A DNA stretch of 64,000 bases from SAR202 cluster bacterium (GTDB taxonomy: Bacteria; Chloroflexota; Dehalococcoidia; Lucifugimonadales; VGZR01): the NCBI GenBank assembly GCA_016872515.1, contig VGZR01000006.1, positions 1 through 64,000 on the forward strand, written 5' to 3'. The position numbers and the translations under genes are program-made. Of the stretch, positions 57,699 through 64,000 are shown piece by piece. How positions within the stretch are numbered: position 1 is the first letter of the stretch; each line of letters opens with the position of its first letter. Below the pieces are notes generated by a model that saw nothing but the letters and a program-made list of their open reading frames with translations, did not search any database and had not been told where the DNA came from.

Positions 57699-58890
57699 GT
57701 CGTGGACGTGGTTGGCGGTGTTGTCCATCGTTGTCCTCGCGGTCTTTTTGGCAGCATGCGGCGGCGGAGCGGCCGCCCCCGGTTCGGCCCAGGAGAGTAG
57801 CGGAGAACAGTCGAACTCACAGCAGGAGCAGCAGCGGGGCCAGCCCTCCAAGGTCAGCGGAAAGTTCACCATCGCGTCGGAGAAGATGACGGACGCGCGC
57901 CGGGACCACGTGGCCGTGGTGCTATCGGATGGGCGCGTGCTGGCGGTGGGCGGCCGCGGCAAGGGTTCGACGCAGCGGACGCCCATCTTGCTGACAGCGG
58001 AGGTATGGGACCCCGGGACGGGGCAGTGGGCGCGGGCGGGCGAGATGGCCGAGAAGCGGGAGATTTTCACCGGCCACGTCCTGAACGACGGGCGCGTGTT
58101 CGTCATCGGCGGCGCGGACAACCGGCATGAGCCCATGAGAACGACGGAACTGTGGGACCCGGCCTCGGCTACATGGAGCGCAGGCCCGAAGATGAAGGTG
58201 GCGCGGTGGAAGCACGCCTCGGTGGTGCTGAAGGACGGGAACGTCCTGATTGTAGGTGGGATAGACCTGAGCCTCGACCCGGGTGTTGAGGTGTTCGACC
58301 CTGCAGCCAACACCTTGACCACCGTGGCGAAGATGTCCGAGGGGCGGGCGCGGCATACGGCGACCCTGCTTCAAGACGGGCGCGTGCTGGTGACGGGAGG
58401 CGGCAAAGACGTCGGCCCCACGTTCAGCGCGACTGCGGAGATCTACGACCCTGCGGGCGACGCGTGGTCGGCGGCAGGCTCCATGAGCGAAACGCGCACT
58501 CAGCACACCGCGACCCTGCTCCAGGACGGGCGGGTGCTGATAGTGGGCGGCTTGACGATGACCAGCGGCGGCAGCGTCAACCGGCTGGCGTCGGCGCAGA
58601 TCTACGACCCGGCAGGAAACACATGGTCGAAGACCGGCTCGCTGTCTGTGGGGCGGAGCGGCCACGCGACCATCCTGCTCCCCGACCGGCGGGTGCTGGT
58701 GGCTGGCGGCGTCGGGTTGAGCAGCACGGAGATCTGGGACCCGGCGACCGGCACGTGGTCGGCTGGGCCGGCGATGGTCGAGGACCGCTCGTACTTCTCC
58801 ATCGTCGCCCTCAAAAGCGGCGCGGTCTTCGCTTTGGGCGGCCAGCGTGGGGATACGCTATCCAACACAGGCGAGACGTTCCAGCCTTAG
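57691..58890 (+). CDS. Kelch-repeat lipoprotein (first paralogue)
   Basis: The 399-residue product has a lipoprotein signal (LAVFLAACGGG) and then a propeller of about six kelch repeats. Each has a DGRVLVxGG-type strand pair and an E-x-Y/W-D-P-A turn (for example HTATLLQDGRVLVTGGG and AEIYDPAGDAWSAAGSM). It would sit on the outer face of the membrane and bind ligand or protein. Galactose-oxidase-like chemistry is possible but no copper ligands are evident. A close relative lies at 60438. Confidence 0.85.
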   Translation: MAKSWTWLAVLSIVVLAVFLAACGGGAAAPGSAQESSGEQSNSQQEQQRGQPSKVSGKFTIASEKMTDARRDHVAVVLSDGRVLAVGGRGKGSTQRTPILLTAEVWDPGTGQWARAGEMAEKREIFTGHVLNDGRVFVIGGADNRHEPMRTTELWDPASATWSAGPKMKVARWKHASVVLKDGNVLIVGGIDLSLDPGVEVFDPAANTLTTVAKMSEGRARHTATLLQDGRVLVTGGGKDVGPTFSATAEIYDPAGDAWSAAGSMSETRTQHTATLLQDGRVLIVGGLTMTSGGSVNRLASAQIYDPAGNTWSKTGSLSVGRSGHATILLPDRRVLVAGGVGLSSTEIWDPATGTWSAGPAMVEDRSYFSIVALKSGAVFALGGQRGDTLSNTGETFQP

Positions 58891-58928
58891 GGCAAACAGA
58901 CTTCGCGAAGCAAGGATAGGCGCGGAAG

Positions 58929-59987
58929 ATGCCGAAAGCGGGGGAACTCTCAGGCAAAGTGCAGACGGTGCTTGGGCCCATCGCCCCAGGAGCGCTGGGC
59001 GTCACGCTCATGCACGAGCACATCCTCATAGACGCGGGCTGCTACTTCTCGATGCCTGAGGAGGCGAGCCGTCGTGCCTACGTGGACGCGCCGGTGACGA
59101 TGGACATGCTCGGGAAGCTGGCCGGCTTCTGGGGAACGAACCGCGACAACACGCGGCTGTACGGCGTCGAGCAGGCGACGCGCGAGGTGATGGAGTACAG
59201 GCTGGAGGGTGGCTGCTCCATCGTGGACACGACCAGCATCGGCCTGGCCCGCGACCCTCTGGCGCTGGCACGCATCTCCCGCTCGACCGGCCTCAACATC
59301 ATCATGGGCACCAGCTACTACGTCGCGCTCTCGCACCCCGCCGATATGGACCGTCACAGTGAAGCTCAGCTCGCCGAGCAGATCATCCGCGACGTGACCG
59401 CCGGCGTTGGCGGCACCGGCATCAAGGCGGGCGTCATCGGCGAGGTGGGCAACACCTGGCCGCCCATCGCCAACGAGGTCAAGGCGCTGCGTGCGTCCGT
59501 GCAGGCACAGCGGGAAACAGGCGCGCCCATCCTTATCCACCCAGGCTTCCACCCCGATTCGCTGTCCTACATCGTGGACGTTCTAGTGAAGGCAGGCGCA
59601 CCGATGGACCAGACCATCATTGGCCATCTCGACATCTTCGACCACAAGCCGTTGAAGGCGCTGGCCAAGTCGGGCTGCTACCTTGAGTTTGACACGTTCA
59701 ACAACGAGGACACGCAGTTCGGCGATGTGGGCAACCAGCCGTTCTCGCCCCCGAGCGACGTGCAGCGGATGGAGAAGGTCGAGTACCTCATCGCCGAGGG
59801 GTACGAGGACCGCGTCGTCATCGCGCAGGACATCTTTCTGAAGCAGCAGACGGTGCAGTACGGCGGCAAGGGGTACGCCCACATCCTTCGAAACATGCTG
59901 CCCAGGATGCGGAAACGCGGGTTCACCGAGCGGCAAATCCACAAGCTCATGGTCGAAAACCCCGCCCGCGTCCTGACCTTTAGGTAG
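58929..59987 (+). CDS. Phosphotriesterase-family metal hydrolase (second paralogue)
   Basis: The 352-residue product is clearly related to the enzyme at 18422: MPKAGELSGKVQTVLGPIAP, LMHEHILIDAG (His-x-His), IKAGVIGEVG, LIHPGFH, IGHLDI and VIAQDI supply the metal ligands. Its substrate is unknown, and both copies keep the binuclear site. It follows the kelch lipoprotein gene by 38 bases and may be co-transcribed with it. Confidence 0.87.
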   Translation: MPKAGELSGKVQTVLGPIAPGALGVTLMHEHILIDAGCYFSMPEEASRRAYVDAPVTMDMLGKLAGFWGTNRDNTRLYGVEQATREVMEYRLEGGCSIVDTTSIGLARDPLALARISRSTGLNIIMGTSYYVALSHPADMDRHSEAQLAEQIIRDVTAGVGGTGIKAGVIGEVGNTWPPIANEVKALRASVQAQRETGAPILIHPGFHPDSLSYIVDVLVKAGAPMDQTIIGHLDIFDHKPLKALAKSGCYLEFDTFNNEDTQFGDVGNQPFSPPSDVQRMEKVEYLIAEGYEDRVVIAQDIFLKQQTVQYGGKGYAHILRNMLPRMRKRGFTERQIHKLMVENPARVLTFR

Positions 59988-60007
59988 GGGATAGCAGACG
60001 GGAGGTT

Positions 60008-60052
60008 TATCCCCTCCTCCCCCTCGAGGGGGGAGGACTGAGGTGGGGGTGA
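60008..60052. repeat. Intergenic repeat, CTCCCCCTCGAGGGGGGAG type
   Basis: CCTCCCCCTCGAGGGGGGAGG-like hairpin arms (written here in part) are followed by GACTGAGGTGGGGGTGACC. The order hairpin, then a GAGG-GTGA stretch, matches the repeat at 29251-29315 and part of the element at 27901-28031. Confidence 0.5.
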
Positions 60053-60068
60053 CCCAACCACTCAGCCG

Positions 60069-60097
60069 TTGACACCCATACGGCCCACGGCTACCAT
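60069..60097 (+). promoter_or_regulatory. Promoter of tRNA-Phe
   Basis: Consensus TTGACA (60069-60074), a 17-nt spacer and TACCAT (60092-60097) precede the tRNA by 9 nt. Confidence 0.7.
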
Positions 60098-60106
60098 TGA
60101 ATCTGC

Positions 60107-60179
60107 GCCGAGGTAGCTCAGTAGGTAGAGCACGGCACTGAAAATGCCGGTGTCGTCAGTTCGATTCTGACCCTCGGCA
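60107..60179 (+). tRNA. tRNA-Phe (GAA)
   Basis: Acceptor GCCGAGG/CCTCGGC, D-arm AGCTCAGTAGGTAGAGC, anticodon loop CTGAAAA (GAA) and T-arm GTCAGTTCGATTCTGAC are all regular. The sequence continues ACCT, so the full CCA end is not encoded. Confidence 0.93.
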
Positions 60180-60221
60180 CCTGCCCGAGCCCGCCATCCT
60201 CCTCAGTCACCCGTGGCCGGG

Positions 60222-60227
60222 TATAAT
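60222..60227 (+). promoter_or_regulatory. -10 box (TATAAT) of tRNA-Gly
   Basis: Consensus TATAAT lies 12 nt before the tRNA. No clear -35 is visible, and co-transcription with tRNA-Phe is also possible. Confidence 0.5.
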
Positions 60228-60238
60228 ACAAGCAGCGA

Positions 60239-60313
60239 GCGGAAGTGGCTCAGTGGTAGAGCATCTCCTTGCCAAGGAGAGGGTCGCGGGTTCAAATCCC
60301 GTCTTCCGCTCCA
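60239..60313 (+). tRNA. tRNA-Gly (GCC)
   Basis: Acceptor GCGGAAG/CTTCCGC, D-arm GGCTCAGTGGTAGAGC, anticodon loop TTGCCAA (GCC) and T-arm GCGGGTTCAAATCCCGT are regular. CCA is encoded at 60311-60313. The last 31 bases are part of a 33-bp sequence repeated at 61674. Confidence 0.94.
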
Positions 60314-60315
60314 AA
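60283..60315 (+). repeat. 33-bp direct repeat, copy within tRNA-Gly
   Basis: This is the T-arm, 3' acceptor half, CCA and two following A of tRNA-Gly. It is identical over 33 bases to 61674-61706. Duplication of a tRNA 3' end on both sides of a segment is the usual footprint of tRNA-targeted integration. Confidence 0.8.
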
Positions 60316-60437
60316 ACCATGTACCCCGACAGCCCTGGACGAGTAATCGGTTCCAGGGCCTTTTCGTAACCACTCTTGATGGGTCTCCGTACGAGCGTTT
60401 GACAACCCCAGTCCCCACCACCCCCTAGGGAGGCAAG

Positions 60438-61637
60438 ATGAAACGGGCTATTTCGGGCTTACTATTGGCGGCAGGGCTCGCGGCCCTCATATCGTGCTCG
60501 GGCAGTCCGGCCGCAACCGCGCCGGCCGAGGTTGCGTCGAAAGAGGCTGTCAAAGCACAGGCGACGGTGGGCCAGTCCACCTCCGAGCAACCCTCCTCTG
60601 CTGCTTCAACCGTCAAAGGGACACCAGGCAAGTTCGCCCGCATAGAAGACCTGAAGGTCCTTCGGGAGTCGCCGTCCGCAGCCCTGCTCCCCGACGGGCG
60701 CGTCCTGGTCATGGGCGGGCGGACAAGGGCCGGGGGCTATTGGCTGCAGTACGAGCAGAGCGCCGAAGCCTTCGACTTCGCCACCGGCAAGTGGTCGCTG
60801 ATCAACGACATGAACGGGAAGCGGGCCGATGCGGCCAGCATCGTCCTGAAGGACGGCCGGATCCTCGTGGCAGGCGGCGAAGGCCCTCAGAACATCCCGA
60901 TCACATCCGCCGAGCTCTACGACCCGGCGACTGGCGCCTGGACGCCCACGGGCCCGATGAACAACGCCCGAGACCTGACGGATGCCGTGCTGCTCCAGGA
61001 CGGCAGGGTGCTGCTGGCCGGAGGCCGTTCCGAGACTCTGGGCCTCGACAGCAGTGTGGAGATCTACGACCCGCAGACGGGCCAGTGGACGCTCGTGGCG
61101 CCCATGGCCGAGGCTCGGATGGACCACACGACCACGCTGCTTCAGGATGGCAGAGTGCTAGTCACGGGCGGAGGCAAGGTGGACGGCCCTTACCTGAAGA
61201 GCGCGGAGGCGTACGACCCTGCCACCGACACGTGGTCGCCTGCAGGCGAGATGAGCCAGAGCCGCGCCGCCCACACGGCGGTCCTCCTCAACGACGGCAG
61301 GGTGCTGGTCGTCGGCGGGCGGGGCAAGCGGCTGTCCGCCGACATCTGGGACCCGGCCACCAACTCCTTCACCGCCACAGGCTCCACCAGTGTCGCGCGG
61401 GCTGACCACAGCATGACCCTGCTTCCTGACGGGCGCGTCATCGTCATCGGAGGGGCGGGCAACCGGGACTCGTCCGAGATATGGGATCCCGCGACGGGCC
61501 AGTGGACGATGGGCCCGACGATGGAGATCGCCCGCTACAACCACGGTGCCGTAGTACTTGCCGACGGCCGCATCGTCGTGGTCGGCGGCAACAGCGCCGA
61601 GGGGATGACCATCTCCGCGGAGATCTATACGCCCTGA
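60438..61637 (+). CDS. Kelch-repeat lipoprotein (second paralogue)
   Basis: The 399-residue product has a lipoprotein signal ending LAALISCSGS and a propeller of about six kelch repeats (DGRVLVMGGRT, DGRILVAGGEG, DGRVLLAGGRS, DGRVLVTGGGK, DGRVLVVGGRG, DGRVIVIGGAG). It is the same length and layout as the protein at 57691, with clear divergence. It lies alone between the intact tRNA-Gly and a copy of that tRNA's 3' end. GGGAGG precedes the ATG. Confidence 0.86.
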   Translation: MKRAISGLLLAAGLAALISCSGSPAATAPAEVASKEAVKAQATVGQSTSEQPSSAASTVKGTPGKFARIEDLKVLRESPSAALLPDGRVLVMGGRTRAGGYWLQYEQSAEAFDFATGKWSLINDMNGKRADAASIVLKDGRILVAGGEGPQNIPITSAELYDPATGAWTPTGPMNNARDLTDAVLLQDGRVLLAGGRSETLGLDSSVEIYDPQTGQWTLVAPMAEARMDHTTTLLQDGRVLVTGGGKVDGPYLKSAEAYDPATDTWSPAGEMSQSRAAHTAVLLNDGRVLVVGGRGKRLSADIWDPATNSFTATGSTSVARADHSMTLLPDGRVIVIGGAGNRDSSEIWDPATGQWTMGPTMEIARYNHGAVVLADGRIVVVGGNSAEGMTISAEIYTP

Positions 61638-61673
61638 GGTAGGCGGCCAGGCGTAGGCAGCAGCGTTGGCGGA

Positions 61674-61706
61674 GTCGCGGGTTCAAATCCCGTCTTCCGC
61701 TCCAAA
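61674..61706 (+). repeat. 33-bp direct repeat, orphan 3' fragment of tRNA-Gly
   Basis: The sequence GTCGCGGGTTCAAATCCCGT continues with CTTCCGCTCCAAA, matching 60283-60315 exactly. Directly upstream stands GGCGGA, resembling the 5' acceptor bases, and further up AGCAGCG, also present before the real tRNA. The fragment may therefore be a tRNA copy whose D- and anticodon arms were deleted. Confidence 0.8.
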
Positions 61707-61715
61707 CAAAAAGAC

Positions 61716-61750
61716 ATAGGGGGCCTGAGATTGTTCCCAGGCCCCCCTAT
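61716..61750 (+). terminator. Hairpin after the tRNA fragment
   Basis: Arms ATAGGGGGCCTG and CAGGCCCCCCTAT pair with one bulged base around a 10-nt loop. The preceding bases are A-rich (CAAACAAAAAG). It probably ends transcripts from the kelch gene. Confidence 0.55.
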
Positions 61751-61887
61751 CTATTGCCTCAATCGCCCGCTTCCTATGTCTCCCTTGCACTCTTCATTCT
61801 CCATGATACCCTTGCCTAGACGTGAAGATATGGCAAACGGTATCTTGGTGTAGAATCTGTGCCGAAACCAAGACAGGAGTAAGCACC

Positions 61888-62232
61888 ATGCCACTAAGAA
61901 GGGCCATTGTTCTACTTGCCTGGTTGTCTGCATCTAGCCTCTTAGCTACTGCTTGTTCCAAGGGTCCTGAACCCGAGATTATAGGCGTTACCGCTCACGA
62001 CGCTGCACCAGATTTCGATTACACAGTCTGGGTGGACTGTACTGTCAGGAATAACGGCGACGATGGAAGTATTGAAGTCTCTGCTTCCTTGACCGGAGGG
62101 GGCCGATGGATTAAGCGAGACACCGTCTTTGTCGCCGAAAATAGTGAGAGGAAAGTGACCTTAGAGTTTCCCGAAGTGGAGCTTTTAGGGGCTGGGCCGA
62201 GTGGCTACGAATACAATTGCAGCGCCCAATAA
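61888..62232 (+). CDS. Small lipoprotein, AT-richer than neighbours
   Basis: The 114-residue product has a signal ending LLATACSKGPEP (lipobox) and a beta-rich body with VWVDCTVRNNGDDGSIEVSA and VFVAENSERKVTLEFPEVEL, a pattern seen in small CARDB-like or FxLYD-like adhesion modules. AGGAG lies upstream of the ATG. Base composition is lower in GC than its neighbours, hinting at recent arrival. The function is unknown. Confidence 0.7.
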   Translation: MPLRRAIVLLAWLSASSLLATACSKGPEPEIIGVTAHDAAPDFDYTVWVDCTVRNNGDDGSIEVSASLTGGGRWIKRDTVFVAENSERKVTLEFPEVELLGAGPSGYEYNCSAQ

Positions 62233-62244
62233 ACCCCACATCTC

Positions 62245-62919
62245 CTAGGGTTTCGCGAGCTCGTCGAACACCCGAAGCCATGTCGCGTCGTCGCCCTTGC
62301 CGTAGCCGTCGCGATAGACGATGACGCCGTCACGGCCAAAGGCGAGCTTGGTGGACTGAACGCGGACGTTGAGGTCGGCCAGCATGCGCGGCCCAGCCGT
62401 GGCCACAGGCCAGGGGTAGCCTTGCTGCTGGCGGTACGCCTCTAGCTCCTCGATGGTCTCGCTGGGATCAACGCTGACGGAGTAGAAGGCGACCGCGTCC
62501 TGGTACTGCGGGTAGAGTTTCTTCATGCGCCGCAACTCGGCGCGACAGGTCGGTCACCACGTCGCCATGAAGAAGAGGAAAACCGGCTTTCCCTCGGCGA
62601 GAAGGTCAGCAGACGTCTTCGTAGAGCCGTCGGCGAGGCGGATGGAGAAGTCGGGGATGTGGTCGCCGACCTGGTTGCCCACCTTAGCGGCGGGGGCCTG
62701 CGTCGGCTCAGTGGGTGCGGTCGTGGGACTCGGGGCGGCCTCCCCTGCCCTGCCCTCGACGGCGATAGCGGTTGCCTGGGCAGCAGGCGTGTCCTGCGCC
62801 GCGGGTGCAGCCGGGGCAGCCCCACCGCAGGCGACGGCGAGAACCACGGCTGCCACGAAGGGCAACCACGACACTCGCTGCCATATCCCGCTCTTGTTCA
62901 CCGGTCTCATCTTGACCAT
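62245..62919 (-). CDS. TlpA-like thioredoxin lipoprotein with TGA at the first redox Cys (candidate selenoprotein)
   Basis: From the ATG at 62919 (AGGAG four bases upstream) the frame codes a signal peptide with Cys31, a Pro/Ala/Thr linker, and an AhpC-TSA/TlpA domain: GDHIPDFSIRLADGSTKTSA and PVFLFFMATW. Codon 122 is TGA (plus 62554-62556), followed by P-T-C-R-A-E-L and a normal thioredoxin-fold remainder (FYSVSVDPSETIEELEAYR, STKLAFGRDGVIVYRDG) to 62245. The TGA stands exactly at the first Cys of the family's W-C-P-T-C motif, so read-through as selenocysteine would give a U-x-x-C redox centre. If not decoded, the gene is a pseudogene. The exported enzyme would reduce or oxidise thiols. Confidence 0.7.
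62527..62553 (-). promoter_or_regulatory. SECIS-like hairpin directly after the TGA
   Basis: On the minus strand, 10 nt after the TGA comes GCGCCG, loop AGTTG, CGGCGC: six G-C pairs with the loop starting 16 nt after the TGA and G as its second base. This meets the loose bacterial SECIS pattern as I remember it. The stem also follows from the codons for R-A-E-L-R-R in a GC-rich gene, so it may be fortuitous. Confidence 0.4.
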
Positions 62920-63009
62920 TTTACTCCTGTTCCCGGCCCGCGGATGCGCCCTGGCGTTAGACTCGGCCTTCTGGGTCTCATACAATGGGCGAAGGCAAGG
63001 TGTGAGCAC

Positions 63010-63675
63010 GTGCAACAGGCGGAAACGGCACAAGAGTCCCCCAGGCGGCCCTCAACCAAGAAGGTGCTGGCCATCGCGGCCGCAGCCGTTGCGCTGGCCG
63101 CGTTCCTGGCGCTGCTCTCGTGGGGGCTAATCAGCAAGGCGCCTGTGACCGGGCTGAGCGGCATGACCCGTGTGGAAAAGCCCGCGCCCGAGTTCGCCTT
63201 GCCGACCTTCGACGGCGGCACGTTCCGCCTGTCCGAGCATCTTGGCAAGCCCGTCGTCATCAACTTTTGGGCGTCGTGGTGCCCGCCGTGCCGGGACGAG
63301 GCGCTCGTGTTGGAGGAGGCCTGGCGCGAGTACGCGCCTCGGGGCGTCGTGTTTGTGGGCGTGGACATCCAGGATATGGAGGCCGACGCGGCGGCGTATC
63401 TGCGCGAGTTCGCCATCACCTACCCCAACGGGCGCGACGTGGACGGCAAGGTCACGGTGGACTATGGGGTCATCGGACTCCCGGTGACGTTCTTCATCGG
63501 TGAGGATGGAACCGTGGTGCGCCGCTGGGTCGGCGCGGTGCGCCCGGCGGAGCTGCGGGCCTGGGTCGAATCGCTGATTGCCGGAGAGACGCCAGCGGGC
63601 GAGACGCCGGGCGAGAATCCGGACAAGTTCTTCCGGCTCGGGCAGGACAAGCTGGAGCAGAAGCCGTCGGAATAG
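63010..63675 (+). CDS. TlpA/ResA/CcmG-like membrane-anchored thioredoxin
   Basis: The 221-residue product has one N-terminal membrane helix (VLAIAAAAVALAAFLALLSW) and an exported thioredoxin fold with PAPEFALPTFDGGTFRLSEH, the redox motif WASWCPPCRDEA (Cys91, Cys94), FVGVDIQDMEADAAAYLRE and the cis-Pro region GVIGLPVTFFI. Such proteins reduce cytochrome c or other exported disulfides. The tail is Glu/Pro/Gly-rich. The GTG start is chosen because TGA closes the frame used by the upstream ATG. It is divergent from the TGA-containing relative, 90 bases away. Confidence 0.87.
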   Translation: MQQAETAQESPRRPSTKKVLAIAAAAVALAAFLALLSWGLISKAPVTGLSGMTRVEKPAPEFALPTFDGGTFRLSEHLGKPVVINFWASWCPPCRDEALVLEEAWREYAPRGVVFVGVDIQDMEADAAAYLREFAITYPNGRDVDGKVTVDYGVIGLPVTFFIGEDGTVVRRWVGAVRPAELRAWVESLIAGETPAGETPGENPDKFFRLGQDKLEQKPSE

Positions 63676-63684
63676 GAGCTGCGC

Positions 63685-64000
63685 ATGTACGTGGCCCTGG
63701 GAGCGGTGCGCATCAAGCCAGGGATGAGAGACAGGTTCGTGAAGGCCCTGGAAGAACACGCGCGACGTTCGCGGACGGAAGAGCCAGGCTGCCTGCGGTT
63801 CGAGCTAGTGCAGGACGGGAACGACCCCGACGTGGTGTGGTTCTACGAGGTCTGTACGGATGCGGCAGCTTTCGAGGCGCACAAGCGAACGGACCACTTC
63901 TTCGCCTGGCAGAAGCGCGAGAAGGCGCTGGCGGTGGGCGTGCTGCCTGGCTCGTTCGAAGGCGGCCTTACGATTTATCCGAAGGACGAGGAATGGGATA
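63685..64000 (+). CDS. Antibiotic biosynthesis monooxygenase (ABM) family protein, cut by window end
   Basis: The visible 105 residues start MYVALGAVRIKPGMRDRFVK and continue EEPGCLRFELVQDG and VWFYEVCTDAAAFEAHKRTD, followed by HFFAW: the dimeric ferredoxin-like fold of YgiN-type quinol monooxygenases. AGGAG stands 6 bases before the ATG. It starts 9 bases after the thioredoxin gene. The family includes cofactor-free oxygenases and many of unknown role. Confidence 0.83.
   Translation, partial: MYVALGAVRIKPGMRDRFVKALEEHARRSRTEEPGCLRFELVQDGNDPDVVWFYEVCTDAAAFEAHKRTDHFFAWQKREKALAVGVLPGSFEGGLTIYPKDEEWD

Overview
The window is one 64 kb stretch of high-GC bacterial chromosome that is almost fully coding. 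The gene set suggests an uncultured Chloroflexota bacterium, perhaps near Dehalococcoidia/SAR202. The pointers are a fused shikimate kinase/dehydroquinate synthase, a thrC-NIL-MoaD cluster, an orphan xanthine-dehydrogenase-type large subunit, two phosphotriesterase-like proteins, several Gfo/Idh, SDR and FAD oxidoreductases, and Thr/Pro-rich lipoproteins. Placement rests on remembered gene content only, with moderate confidence. Several promoters show TACAAT/TATAAT -10 boxes about 7 nt before the start codon, so some mRNAs are probably leaderless.

Layout. 1-6.8 kb: envelope and housekeeping genes, including a secreted protein with 25 tandem 20-residue repeats, rbsK, mscS and a HAD phosphatase. 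6.9-13.6 kb: molybdopterin hydroxylase large subunit and a Gld-type ABC export operon with a fused permease/GldG gene. 13.7-21.5 kb: DUF3500, a decayed DUF4258/DUF2283 pair, an NHL propeller, a gene with an amber stop, MOSC and class IV aminotransferase genes, and a phosphotriesterase-RidA-dehydrogenase operon that also holds a methyltransferase lacking its catalytic core. 21.5-32.6 kb: oxidoreductases, a modified antiporter, an AT-rich nuclease-like gene, a Vms1/VLRF1-like rescue factor whose coding region holds a 131-bp palindromic element, rpiB, a sialidase, and an exosortase with a membrane partner. 32.6-54 kb: core metabolism (alaS-ruvX, aroE-aroKB-tgt, thrC-NIL-MoaD, rlmB, pcrA, speD-speE). 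54-57 kb: a copper operon (CsoR plus a P-type ATPase with a YHS domain at each end) behind a 29-nt inverted-repeat operator. 57-64 kb: three tRNA genes, two kelch lipoprotein paralogues, a second phosphotriesterase, a 33-bp duplication of the tRNA-Gly 3' end, and two divergent TlpA-like thioredoxins. One of these has TGA exactly where the first redox cysteine should be.

The most interesting candidate is the TGA-containing TlpA-like lipoprotein (62245-62919, minus strand), a possible selenoprotein with a U-P-T-C active site and a SECIS-like hairpin directly after the TGA. Other notable signals are the 25-unit repeat protein, the palindromic element inside the release-factor gene, the relic toxin-antitoxin-like pair, the tRNA-Gly duplication around a kelch gene, and several families of intergenic palindromes. 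At least six other genes are interrupted by stops, single-base frameshifts or deletion. They may reflect real decay, or errors if this is a metagenome assembly.
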